A stretch of DNA of 8,958 nt from Christensenella sp. UBA4263 (GTDB lineage Bacteria > Bacillota > Clostridia > Christensenellales > Aristaeellaceae): contig DGWH01000006.1 of assembly GCA_002395225.1 (NCBI GenBank), positions 1,809 through 10,766 of the forward strand, read 5' to 3'. Shown piece after piece: positions 1 to 6,071 of this stretch; within the stretch, counting starts at the first letter, position 1, and every line of letters begins with the position of its first letter. A program made the translations under genes and the position numbers. The notes under the pieces were generated by a model that did not search any database, had not been told where the DNA came from, and worked only from the letters and a program-made list of their open reading frames with translations.

Positions 1-202
1 CCTTGTTTTGCCATTCTTTGTCCTTATTTTTCCATTCTCTTTCCTTTTCCAGCCATTCTTTGCGTTCTTCTTTTCGGCCTTCGCTTTTTCCTTCATTAAA
101 CACCTTATCTGCCGGGAATTTCAGCACTCTTCCGCCCATAATCTTCTTAGCCTCATTTATGTTCCGTCGTTTGGTCTTAATTCGGCTCCTCTTCTTTTCC
201 AA
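1..202 (-). pseudogene. Stand-alone Rpn tail, copy 1 (cut by window edge)
   Basis: This is an open frame on the minus strand that encodes a copy of the nuclease C-terminal tail. It begins near a TTG at 202 or an ATG at 139 (MGGRVLKFPADK) and is still open at the left edge. The tail reads GKSEGRKEERKEW, then EREWKNKDKEWQNK. The last part shows at least one more DKEWxNK heptad than the other two copies have at this point. Only weak SD-like bases (GAGG, 11 nt before the ATG) are present. It may be a gene remnant from tandem duplication or a small expressed tail protein; the sequence alone does not decide. Confidence 0.6.
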
Positions 203-347
203 TACTCAGATTTGGCAAATCGGCGCTGTGCCTCAAACCCATTCATGGTCTTGTTCTTTTGTCTCGGTGCTTCTCTGACCGGAAAGCTGTCTGGCCAGTC
301 ATCAGGCAAGAGGGCACAGTGCATGCCGACACTGCCCAGACACATGT

Positions 348-641
348 TTATGTGGCCAATCCGGGCGTTGCATTCATTTCCTTCAGATTCTTCCGCAATC
401 TTTCAATTTCCTGCTGCATCTTCTGGCGTTCCTTCTGCCATTCTTTGTCCTTATTTTTCCATTCTCTTTCCTTTTCCAGCCATTCTTTGCGTTCTTCTTT
501 TCGTCCTTCTTTTCTTCCTTCGCTTTTCCCTTCATTAAACACCTTATCTGCCGGGAATTTCAGCACTCTTCCGCCCATAATCTTCTTAGCCTCATTTATG
601 TTCCGTCGTTTGGTCTTAATTCGGCTCCTCTTCCTTTCCAA
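348..641 (-). pseudogene. Stand-alone Rpn tail, copy 2
   Basis: An open minus-strand frame of 97 codons from a TTG at 641, or 76 codons from an ATG at 578, ends in the same GLAT-stop as the full-length nuclease. The part from MGGRVLKFPADK onward is nearly identical to the nuclease tail, with an extra four residues (EGRKEGRKEERKEW instead of EGRKEERKEW) and a few substitutions (KNLKEMNA for KSLKGTNG). No nuclease core precedes it. Upstream of the TTG there is no ribosome binding site; before the ATG only a weak GAGG, 11 nt away, is seen. The uninterrupted frame, the 12-bp (in-frame) indel and the kept stop suggest the reading frame has been under some constraint, or that duplication is recent. 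It could be a dead 3' fragment or an orphan inhibitor-like tail protein. Confidence 0.6.
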
Positions 642-787
642 TACTCAGATTTGGCAAATCGGCACTGTGCCTCAAACCCATTCATGGTCTTGTTCTTTTT
701 GTCTCGGTGCTTCTCTGACCGGAAAGCTGTCTGGCCAGTCATCAGGCAAGAGGGCACAGTGCATGCCGACACTGCCCAGACACATGT

Positions 788-1006
788 TTATGTGGCCAAT
801 CCGGGCGTTCCATTCGTTCCCTTCAGAGACTTCCGCAATCTTTCAATTTCCTGCTGCATCTTCTGGCGTTCCTTCTGCCATTCTTTGTCCTTGTTTTGCC
901 ATTCTCTTTCCTTTTCCAGCCATTCTTTGCGTTCTTCTTTTCTTCCTTCGCTTTTCCCTTCATTAAACACCTTATCTGCCGGGAATTTCAGCACTCTTCC
1001 GCCCAT
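788..1006 (-). CDS. Possible intragenic 72-aa Rpn tail protein (RpnS-like)
   Basis: An in-frame ATG (codon 298 of the nuclease, start of MGGRVLKFPADK) is preceded by AAGGAGG with an 11-nt spacer, a consensus Shine-Dalgarno sequence at a slightly long distance. Initiation here would make a 72-aa protein consisting only of the nuclease's C-terminal coiled-coil tail. In E. coli, Rpn genes are known to produce small proteins from internal starts that bind and block the full-length toxic nuclease. The analogy is functional and positional: this tail has not been shown to be homologous to the E. coli small proteins. The SD bases also encode Lys-Glu residues (MKEVKE), so chance cannot be excluded. 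Confidence 0.45.
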   Translation of the reverse strand: MGGRVLKFPADKVFNEGKSEGRKEERKEWLEKEREWQNKDKEWQKERQKMQQEIERLRKSLKGTNGTPGLAT

Positions 1007-1897
1007 AATCTCCTTAACCTCCTTCATGGCATTGTTCTTTCGGCCCAGCGCTTCTAAAACAATTCTCAACGCCACATACAGCGTCTGCGCTTCATATGCA
1101 TTAATGGATCCATCCGCAGTTTTCTCTTTCAGATCATCGATAATCTGACCATAAAGACTCTTAAGCTTCTCGAAATTCTGCGGATTTTCCACGTTTTCCA
1201 ACTCTTTTTCATAGTTGAAAAACAGGAAAGGGAGCAGAATGTACAGTTTCTTCTCCAAAATCAGTTCCCGATCATAACTCTTCAAAAGCAGCGCCGGAAT
1301 CGGATAGAACATGCTGCCCAGCGGCCCTTCCACAATTACCCAAACCTTTTTCGGGGTATTCTTGGTGCACCGCAAAAACAGCACTCCTGAAACATCAATC
1401 CGGACCTTGATACACCTATTGTACACTTTCATGTTGTCCACGGCTGTTCGCATATGGTACTGTACCACCCGCAGCATCACTCTGAAATTTCCAGGCGAAG
1501 ATTCACATTCCAAGTGGATTCCATGTTCTTCGTTTTCCACCTTCAGCCGGATATCTTCTGCCAGATTTCCATCTTCCAGATCTGTCAGTTCACCATTCAG
1601 CAGATTCACCTGCTCCGTTCCATCATATTCCTTCGAAATCAATCCATTTTGGTAAAACATTTCATCGATCAGAAACAGCGCCAGTCGTGGACACTTCTGA
1701 ACGATGCTCTTAAATGCACTGTCATATGGCTTGTTGAGCCCCTTCTGTTCCGTTTCTTCCTTCTGTTTTTGATTCGGTTCATCCAGGTGTTCCTGATTCA
1801 TTTTGGGCTTTGTTCTTTTTTCATTTTCATCATACTCCTCTCCTCTTTTTTTTTCAACACCGTTCTCTGATAAAATGCATTCGGACGCAAAATCCAT
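788..1897 (-). CDS. Rpn-family PD-(D/E)XK nuclease / putative transposase
   Basis: This is a 369-aa protein of the Rpn (recombination-promoting nuclease; also called PD-(D/E)XK transposase-like) family. Such proteins are DNA endonucleases, and some are reported to act in phage defence. The first ~55 residues are a charged, low-complexity leader. The nuclease core starts at KPYDSAFK (about 56-63). Candidate catalytic residues are D115 (LAEDI) and E130/E132 in HLECES, matching the usual HLECQS-type motif. The family blocks LFLRCTKNTP (173-182) and VMGG-like IMGGRVL (297-303) are present. Residues 314-360 form a Lys/Glu/Arg/Trp-rich coiled coil. The start is uncertain: the ATG at 1897 has no clear ribosome binding site, and an in-frame ATG at 1801 (M33) overlaps the stop of a short leader frame. 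The 3' end is the source of the tandem repeats to its left. Family assignment is confident; activity is inferred. Confidence 0.85.
   Translation of the reverse strand: MDFASECILSENGVEKKRGEEYDENEKRTKPKMNQEHLDEPNQKQKEETEQKGLNKPYDSAFKSIVQKCPRLALFLIDEMFYQNGLISKEYDGTEQVNLLNGELTDLEDGNLAEDIRLKVENEEHGIHLECESSPGNFRVMLRVVQYHMRTAVDNMKVYNRCIKVRIDVSGVLFLRCTKNTPKKVWVIVEGPLGSMFYPIPALLLKSYDRELILEKKLYILLPFLFFNYEKELENVENPQNFEKLKSLYGQIIDDLKEKTADGSINAYEAQTLYVALRIVLEALGRKNNAMKEVKEIMGGRVLKFPADKVFNEGKSEGRKEERKEWLEKEREWQNKDKEWQKERQKMQQEIERLRKSLKGTNGTPGLAT
1018..1024 (-). promoter_or_regulatory. Internal Shine-Dalgarno AAGGAGG within the nuclease gene
   Basis: AAGGAGG on the minus strand lies 11 nt before the ATG at 1006. 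In the downstream repeat units the equivalent stretch has changed to ATGAGGC, leaving only GAGG, so the strong site is specific to the full-length gene. Confidence 0.5.
1798..1833 (-). CDS. Possible 11-aa leader peptide overlapping the Rpn start
   Basis: A purine-rich ribosome binding sequence, GAGGAGAGGAG (1835-1845), stands just before an ATG at 1833 that is out of frame with the nuclease. It opens a short frame, MMKMKKEQSPK, whose TGA overlaps the in-frame nuclease ATG at 1801 as ATGA. This arrangement is typical of translational coupling. Alternatively it marks the true gene start followed by a frameshift in the A-run (six A's), or it is accidental because the region is A/G-rich. Confidence 0.35.
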   Translation of the reverse strand: MMKMKKEQSPK

Positions 1898-2096
1898 TGC
1901 AGTAGCCTGCTGAGAACCGGGTTTTACAAGTCTGTGCGGGAAAGTCTATTCTCGAACGGCCATCGTCACTCTGATGCCCCTGTCAGTATCTCCGGACACA
2001 GCTGACCCATCCTTGTACCAGTCCCTGCACGGTCAGTTAATCGGGCATTCTCGTTCCTCTCGCATTCACCCACTTTCGCCGGTTTTTCTGACAAGA
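1898..2096. other. Intergenic region between the two nuclease-family genes
   Basis: About 200 bp separate the nuclease from its degenerate relative. No convincing promoter with both -35 and -10 boxes, no hairpin with a U-tract, and no coding remnant could be recognised on either strand. The nuclease may be transcribed from a weak promoter here or by read-through from the gene at 2097-2690. Confidence 0.5.
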
Positions 2097-2690
2097 TTAT
2101 CCGAAGGCAGCCGTCCTGTCCGGCTGTTCGCTGTAAAGTGAACGGAGCACATACCGGATTCCGGTTTCACTCTCTTTCAGCCGCCGGACGGTCAGAATCA
2201 TTTCCGGGAGAAGCATGTTGTCCGGATTCCTGCACCGAAAATCATGAAGAAGACAGCTCAATGCCGATTCCCTGCGATACTGACCATTGATATACAGCCG
2301 TGTCACCGTACCGGACTCAAAACAGTAAACCGGCCATCCCTGTCCGAAGACATCATTTTCCGCAATCCGGATGTCAAATTCTGCCCGTCCCGTCTTTTGC
2401 GGATCATAGGGAACAATTCCCATCATTTTCCGGACAGAGAGAAACCCCTCACCGGTTATGAATACCCGGATTTCCGTTTCCATTCTGTCCCTCATCCGGA
2501 TACTCACCGCATTCCCTGTTTCCGGCCGTCCTTTCCGCACAAGATCTCTGCGCTGCAGGATAATTCCTGCCGTTTTCTCCAGCAGGTGCGGATTGTATGC
2601 AAACATACACTGCATGAAAACCGGATCCATGGGACGCAGTTCGGCAACCCTCTGTCGTTCCTGCATCCATTGTTCCTCTCTGAATTCCAT
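2097..2690 (-). CDS. Degenerate, tail-less PD-(D/E)XK transposase-like protein
   Basis: This 197-aa protein resembles the clostridial PD-(D/E)XK nuclease/transposase-like family at both ends. The N-terminus has AELRPMDPVFMQCMF (16-30) and IILQRRDL (43-50), and the C-terminal half has AENDVFGQGWPVY (110-122), RLYINGQYR (131-139) and LLHDFRCRNPDNM (147-159), then RRLKESETGI. From recalled family sequences, the catalytic block normally lying between these (LDIYA followed by YNIEIQ) is replaced by roughly TEIRVFIT and GFLSVRK (72-88). The Asp and the E-x-Q pair therefore appear lost, and the segment is about 20 residues short. The usual coiled-coil tail is also missing. Yet the frame is intact, and the ATG at 2690 follows GAGGAGGT with a 7-nt spacer, an excellent start. 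It may be a decaying element or a catalytically dead protein kept for binding or regulation. Confidence 0.65.
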   Translation of the reverse strand: MEFREEQWMQERQRVAELRPMDPVFMQCMFAYNPHLLEKTAGIILQRRDLVRKGRPETGNAVSIRMRDRMETEIRVFITGEGFLSVRKMMGIVPYDPQKTGRAEFDIRIAENDVFGQGWPVYCFESGTVTRLYINGQYRRESALSCLLHDFRCRNPDNMLLPEMILTVRRLKESETGIRYVLRSLYSEQPDRTAAFG

Positions 2691-2795
2691 CGTCTTTACC
2701 TCCTCAGTACTTGTCTTTCAGCGGAGCAGCCTGAATCTGACCAGCTTTTTCTGCACGACAGGCGCTCCTAAATCGAGTCAAGACAAGCATAGCAT

Positions 2796-2854
2796 AAAAA
2801 AACCCCGAAAATGTCCCCGCGGAAGCGACATTTTCGGGTTCTCGGTTTTTTTTT
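2796..2854. terminator. Bidirectional hairpin terminator in the divergent gap
   Basis: A perfect 12-bp stem (CCCGAAAATGTC 2804-2815, GACATTTTCGGG 2827-2838) encloses an 11-nt loop. Seven A's precede it (2796-2802), giving a U-tract directly after the stem on the minus strand. Nine T's follow at 2846-2854 for the plus strand. It lies between two genes transcribed away from each other, so it seems to insulate their promoters rather than end an adjacent gene. Confidence 0.8.
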
Positions 2855-2879
2855 AATTTTTTTATGTTCCCCGGGACAG

Positions 2880-2908
2880 TTGACAATCAGCGGCCTGTCC
2901 TTCATAAT
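2880..2908 (+). promoter_or_regulatory. Sigma-A promoter of the PPC-domain gene
   Basis: The -35 box TTGACA (2880-2885) and -10 box CATAAT (2903-2908) are separated by exactly 17 bp. Transcription would start near 2915, giving a leader of about 45 nt before the ATG at 2961. Confidence 0.85.
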
Positions 2909-2960
2909 TGGAGCACTTTGGACCGGCCCGTGCCCGTCCTCAAGTAATCGGAGGGAGAAA

Positions 2961-3383
2961 ATGGAGTACAGAAAATTCGGAAACACCTACGCCGTACGCA
3001 TGGACCGCGGCGAGGAGGTTGTTGCAAAACTGACGGAACTGTGTGAAAAGGAACAGATCCATCTGGCTACCGTCGAAGCGCTGGGTGCTGTCGATCATGC
3101 CATTGTCTGCGTCTATGACGTGCCGACGAAAACCTTTTTCCGCCACACCTTTGATGGCCCCATGGAAATCGGACATCTGGGCGGAAGTGTCACCACAAAG
3201 GACGGCCAGGTATACCTGCATCTTCACGGCACCGTATGTGACCAGGAACTGCGCGCACACGGCGGACACATCAACGAGCTTCGTGTCTCTGCCACCTGCG
3301 AAATGTTCATCCACGTTCTTGAGGGAACCGTGGAGCGGCAGATGAATGAGGAAATCGGACTCAACCTGTTCCGGTTTGTCTGA
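2961..3383 (+). CDS. PPC (DUF296) domain DNA-binding protein
   Basis: This 140-aa protein is essentially a single PPC (plants and prokaryotes conserved, DUF296) domain. In plants the domain is joined to AT-hooks; stand-alone bacterial members are small oligomeric proteins, often called DNA-binding although their target is mostly unknown. Visible family features are the GAV segment (42-44), GHLGGSV (71-77), the LHLHG motif (86-90), and AHGGHINEL (99-107), whose histidines H87, H89 and H103 are the conserved cluster, a possible metal site. The ATG at 2961 follows GGAGG with a 6-nt spacer; frames that extend further upstream would run through the promoter and are rejected. The gene has its own near-consensus promoter and terminator, so it is a single-gene unit, transcribed convergently with the oxidoreductase operon. 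No AT-hook is present. Confidence 0.9.
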   Translation: MEYRKFGNTYAVRMDRGEEVVAKLTELCEKEQIHLATVEALGAVDHAIVCVYDVPTKTFFRHTFDGPMEIGHLGGSVTTKDGQVYLHLHGTVCDQELRAHGGHINELRVSATCEMFIHVLEGTVERQMNEEIGLNLFRFV

Positions 3384-3391
3384 CTTTTTCC

Positions 3392-3425
3392 GGTGATTCC
3401 GTATGGAATCACCTTTTGTTTTTTT
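3392..3425 (+). terminator. Rho-independent terminator after the PPC gene
   Basis: A 9-bp stem (GGTGATTCC 3392-3400, GGAATCACC 3405-3413) with a GTAT loop is followed by TTTTGTTTTTTT. It starts 8 nt after the stop codon. On the minus strand the hairpin is followed by GGAAAAAG, so it would not end the convergent operon efficiently. Confidence 0.93.
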
Positions 3426-3435
3426 CAGAAAATCG

Positions 3436-4374
3436 TTATCCCTGTTTCGTCATGTTCCGGAGTGCCTCGTGGTATTCCTGCGTTACCGGTGCAGCAAGGC
3501 CGTGTTTTTGGGAAAGGCGCAGCACCGTTCCCGTAAAGGCATCCAGTTCAATCGTCCGGTGTGCCTCCACATCCCGGGCCATGGAACTGGTCCCCTCCGC
3601 CGGCTGACGATAGATGACATAGTCGTATTTGACCTCAACCAGATCATCCGGCAGCTGCACCCCTTCCGCGATGCCTGCCCGGTAAGCCTCTGACAGCAGG
3701 GAATGGATATCCGCCTTCATTTTCTCATTTTCCCGGATTCCGCCCGTTGTCGTCCGGTGCCGTGCGGTCAGTGTGTTGAACGCGCAGTTGAGCACAAATT
3801 TCTGCCAGATCTCACCCTCAATGTTCTCGGTAAACCGGCAGTCAAAACCGGTCTCCATGAACAGCTGTGCAACGGCCCGGGCACACCGCTGGTGAAGTTC
3901 GTCCTTTTCCCGGCTCCCGACAAACATGTGGGTAAACTGACCGGTCTGCGTGACGGACCCGTCCGGATTTGCACCGGATATGGTGTAGATGACCGCATCG
4001 CAGACCACCGCCTCCGGGAACAGATGACGCAGCCGCTCGCCGGCATCCACCCCGTTGAGTACGGGCAGCAGCACCGTCCCTTTTCCAATGCATGGACGCA
4101 GCTCCTCCGCAATCTGTTCAAGGGAATAGTTCTTAACACAGATGATTATCAGGTCCTGCACGCCGATCTCCTCCGCACAGGTGGAAACGCGGACCGCTGC
4201 CCGCTTTTCCCCGTAAAATTCACTGTGCAGAACCAGACCGTTTGTTCTGAGCTTTTCTGCCTTTTCCCCGCGGGTATAGACCGTCAGGTTTGCTTTGCAG
4301 ACCGGCGCGAGCATGGCAGAAAGGAGTCCGCCAACCGCACCGATTCCGGCCACACAGATGCGCTTCCTGTTCAT
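3436..4374 (-). CDS. Ketopantoate reductase (PanE/ApbA) family oxidoreductase
   Basis: This 312-aa cytosolic NADPH-dependent reductase has the family's normal length. Its type reaction is reduction of 2-dehydropantoate to pantoate in coenzyme A synthesis, but many paralogues use other 2-oxo acids. It shows the N-terminal Rossmann motif GIGAVGG (10-16), ICVKNYS (78-84), LNGVDAGERL (106-115), EIWQKFVLNCAFNTLTA (188-204) with the probable catalytic K192, and SSMARDVEAHRTIELDAF (263-280), where E276 matches the active-site Glu of E. coli PanE (E256). The start ATG at 4374 overlaps the upstream gene's TGA as ATGA, implying coupled translation as the last gene of a three-gene operon. No panB, panC or panD lies beside it. 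A catabolic or side role with its operon partners is therefore as likely as pantothenate synthesis, and no gene symbol is assigned. Confidence 0.9.
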   Translation of the reverse strand: MNRKRICVAGIGAVGGLLSAMLAPVCKANLTVYTRGEKAEKLRTNGLVLHSEFYGEKRAAVRVSTCAEEIGVQDLIIICVKNYSLEQIAEELRPCIGKGTVLLPVLNGVDAGERLRHLFPEAVVCDAVIYTISGANPDGSVTQTGQFTHMFVGSREKDELHQRCARAVAQLFMETGFDCRFTENIEGEIWQKFVLNCAFNTLTARHRTTTGGIRENEKMKADIHSLLSEAYRAGIAEGVQLPDDLVEVKYDYVIYRQPAEGTSSMARDVEAHRTIELDAFTGTVLRLSQKHGLAAPVTQEYHEALRNMTKQG

Positions 4375-5993
4375 CTCTTTTCCGCCTTTTCTCCGAGAAC
4401 ACGGCGCACCGTTTCGCGTACGGCGCCTGTTCCGGCGATCTCCTCTGTGAAATACGCCTCAATCCGGTCTCCGATACCGGACTCATACAGATTGCTTCCG
4501 AACACAGCGGCATTTTCAAGGAAAGGCCGCAGCTGCCCCGTATAGGTTTCCGGCCGGCCGACAATGATCCCGGCCAGAGCGGCCTGAAGTTCCCCGTTCA
4601 TGGGATCCGGCGACAGTTCAAACGGCTTTCCGGCATCATCCACGGCCATCAGATACCGGAACCATCCGGCAATCGCCAGCGGAATGCCGATCAGCTCCCC
4701 GGCTGAACCGGTCCGCTTCACATATTCCCGGATGGTCTCACCGAAACGGATCCCGACCATCTGGGAGGTATCCACCGCAATGCGCTGCGGGGTATCCGGA
4801 ATATACGGATTCGGGAAACGGACATTGATGCATTCATCAATGAATGCCCGGGGCGAAAGGATGCCCGGATCATGCACCACCTTCATTCCCTCATCTGCAA
4901 CACGGTGAACCAGCAGCTGCATCTCCTCATCCCGCATGACATCCGAAAAACGCGTATACCCCAGCACGCAGCCATACGGCGCCAGTGCCGTATGCAGCGG
5001 ATTCAGGCAGACTGTTACTTTCATGCGCTCCGCCGCATTCACCGTTTCACGGTCGCACAGATAGACCCCGGCCTTTTCAAAGGCCGGACGCCCGTTGGGG
5101 AACTTGTCCTCAATCACCAGATACTGGGGCGCCTCCGCATTGACAAAGGGCGCGATATACGTCTTTTTCTCTGTAATCACGATGTCCATATCCTCGACCC
5201 CCAGGGAGGTGAGCATGTCCCGGACACTCTCACTGGGACGCGGTGTGATCTTGTCAATCATGGTCCAGGGGAAGGCAATCCGGGATTCATCCTGAAGATA
5301 GGACAGGAAGTCCGTCGGACAAAGCCCGCGCTCAGCCCAGGCGCCGGCCATTTCCAGCACCGCCCCGCGCAGCTTCTCTCCATTGTGAGAGACATTGTCC
5401 ATGGAGACAAGGGCCAGAGGCCACTGCCCTGCCAGATAGCGGTCCAGGAGCAGGGAAACAACCAGGGCGATGGCACCATTCACTGCCTCAGGCCCTTTTT
5501 CCATGTCCTCCCGGACGAAGTCAAACAGGTCCCCGGCGGCATTGCGCAGGGCATAGCCCTTTTCGGTAATGGTAAAGGACACCAGGCGAAGGCCGGAATC
5601 CGTAAAGATCTCCCGAAGCCGCGCTCTTGCCGCCCTGTCCTCTTTTCTTGCCGCGATCGCCTCACACAGCGAACCCACAACCCGCCGGTCAGTGGTCCCG
5701 TCTCCGTACAGGGTTACCGCCAGAGCCAGATTGTCATGCGGACGGTAGATACGGTCCACCACCTCAAAGTCAAAGGTTTCCACACAGGTAATTCCCCGGT
5801 CCGACTCCCCCTCCTCAATCAGGCGGTCACAGATCCCGCCGATGAAGATCCGGAAAATATTGCCGATGCCCAGATGTACCCAGTCCGGATGCGCTTTTGT
5901 CTTTTCCGCCGTTTCCTCCACGGAAAATCCCGGCAGATGAATGCCCTTCTGTTCCCATTCAGGACTGCTGAGTCCTTTCAGTGTCAGCTTCAT
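4371..5993 (-). CDS. Mannitol dehydrogenase / fructuronate reductase family protein
   Basis: This 540-aa polyol-specific long-chain dehydrogenase uses NAD(H) to interconvert a ketose or keto-uronate with a polyol or aldonate; family members include mannitol 2-dehydrogenase, fructuronate reductase (UxuB) and tagaturonate reductase (UxaB). It has the N-terminal nucleotide-binding motif GIGNIFR (42-48), SMDNVSHNG (197-205), FPWTMIDKITPRP, and the catalytic KX5NX2H motif in MKVTVCLNPLH (K325, N331, H334). It is about 50 residues longer than E. coli UxuB, as is usual for a clostridial subgroup. The ATG at 5993 is chosen because GGAGG lies 7 nt upstream; an ATG at 6056 would add 21 residues with no family similarity. 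It is the middle gene of an operon, 78 bp after the D-2-hydroxyacid dehydrogenase and overlapping the PanE-like gene by 4 bp. Substrate is not decided by the sequence; uronate or mannonate-type sugar acids are plausible. Confidence 0.9.
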   Translation of the reverse strand: MKLTLKGLSSPEWEQKGIHLPGFSVEETAEKTKAHPDWVHLGIGNIFRIFIGGICDRLIEEGESDRGITCVETFDFEVVDRIYRPHDNLALAVTLYGDGTTDRRVVGSLCEAIAARKEDRAARARLREIFTDSGLRLVSFTITEKGYALRNAAGDLFDFVREDMEKGPEAVNGAIALVVSLLLDRYLAGQWPLALVSMDNVSHNGEKLRGAVLEMAGAWAERGLCPTDFLSYLQDESRIAFPWTMIDKITPRPSESVRDMLTSLGVEDMDIVITEKKTYIAPFVNAEAPQYLVIEDKFPNGRPAFEKAGVYLCDRETVNAAERMKVTVCLNPLHTALAPYGCVLGYTRFSDVMRDEEMQLLVHRVADEGMKVVHDPGILSPRAFIDECINVRFPNPYIPDTPQRIAVDTSQMVGIRFGETIREYVKRTGSAGELIGIPLAIAGWFRYLMAVDDAGKPFELSPDPMNGELQAALAGIIVGRPETYTGQLRPFLENAAVFGSNLYESGIGDRIEAYFTEEIAGTGAVRETVRRVLGEKAEKR

Positions 5994-6071
5994 GCATTTC
6001 CCTCCTCCATAGCCCTCATTTCTCATGTACCTGAGCAACTTTGTCTGAAGTCTCACAGACTGTCGCTCCCG

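Larger units (their letters stand above)
1..1028 (-). repeat. Tandem direct repeats of the Rpn gene 3' end
   Basis: The last part of the nuclease gene and its downstream DNA occur in tandem: two nearly full units (about 1-427 and 428-867) and the matching part of the real gene (868 to about 1028). The same 13-mer CCATTCTTTGTCC lies at 11, 438 and 878, and the GCCCATAATC block at about 134, 573 and 1001, so offsets are 427-440 bp. The differences in offset come from a 12-bp insertion in the middle copy (EGRK coding) and a one-base T-run change. Units 1 and 2 are almost identical to each other. The gene copy matches closely as far as about 1006, matches weakly to about 1028, and then becomes unique gene sequence. 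The array continues past the left edge, so the number of copies is unknown. Confidence 0.95.

Noticed and set aside
1..1028. CRISPR array or other short-spacer repeat
   Set aside because: The repeat unit is about 430 bp and includes coding sequence; there are no short unique spacers.
8..1148. Long plus-strand open frames rich in Ser, Phe and Leu over the repeat array
   Set aside because: They are the complement of the Lys/Glu-rich coiled-coil tails. They lack ribosome binding sites, and they repeat only because the minus-strand tails do.
1..2690. Insertion sequence or transposon ends around the nuclease genes
   Set aside because: No terminal inverted repeats or target-site duplications could be found, and 'transposase' in the family name does not by itself show a mobile element.
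2753..2781. TTGACT as the -35 box of a promoter for the gene at 2097-2690
   Set aside because: The sequence 17 bp further on is TCGTGC, a poor -10 box; TATGCT repeats nearby lack a matching -35 box, so no promoter was called.
6010..6071. Hairpin between the first two operon genes as a terminator
   Set aside because: Only a 5-bp inverted repeat (AGTCT/AGACT) without a U-tract is present, so the genes were kept in one operon.
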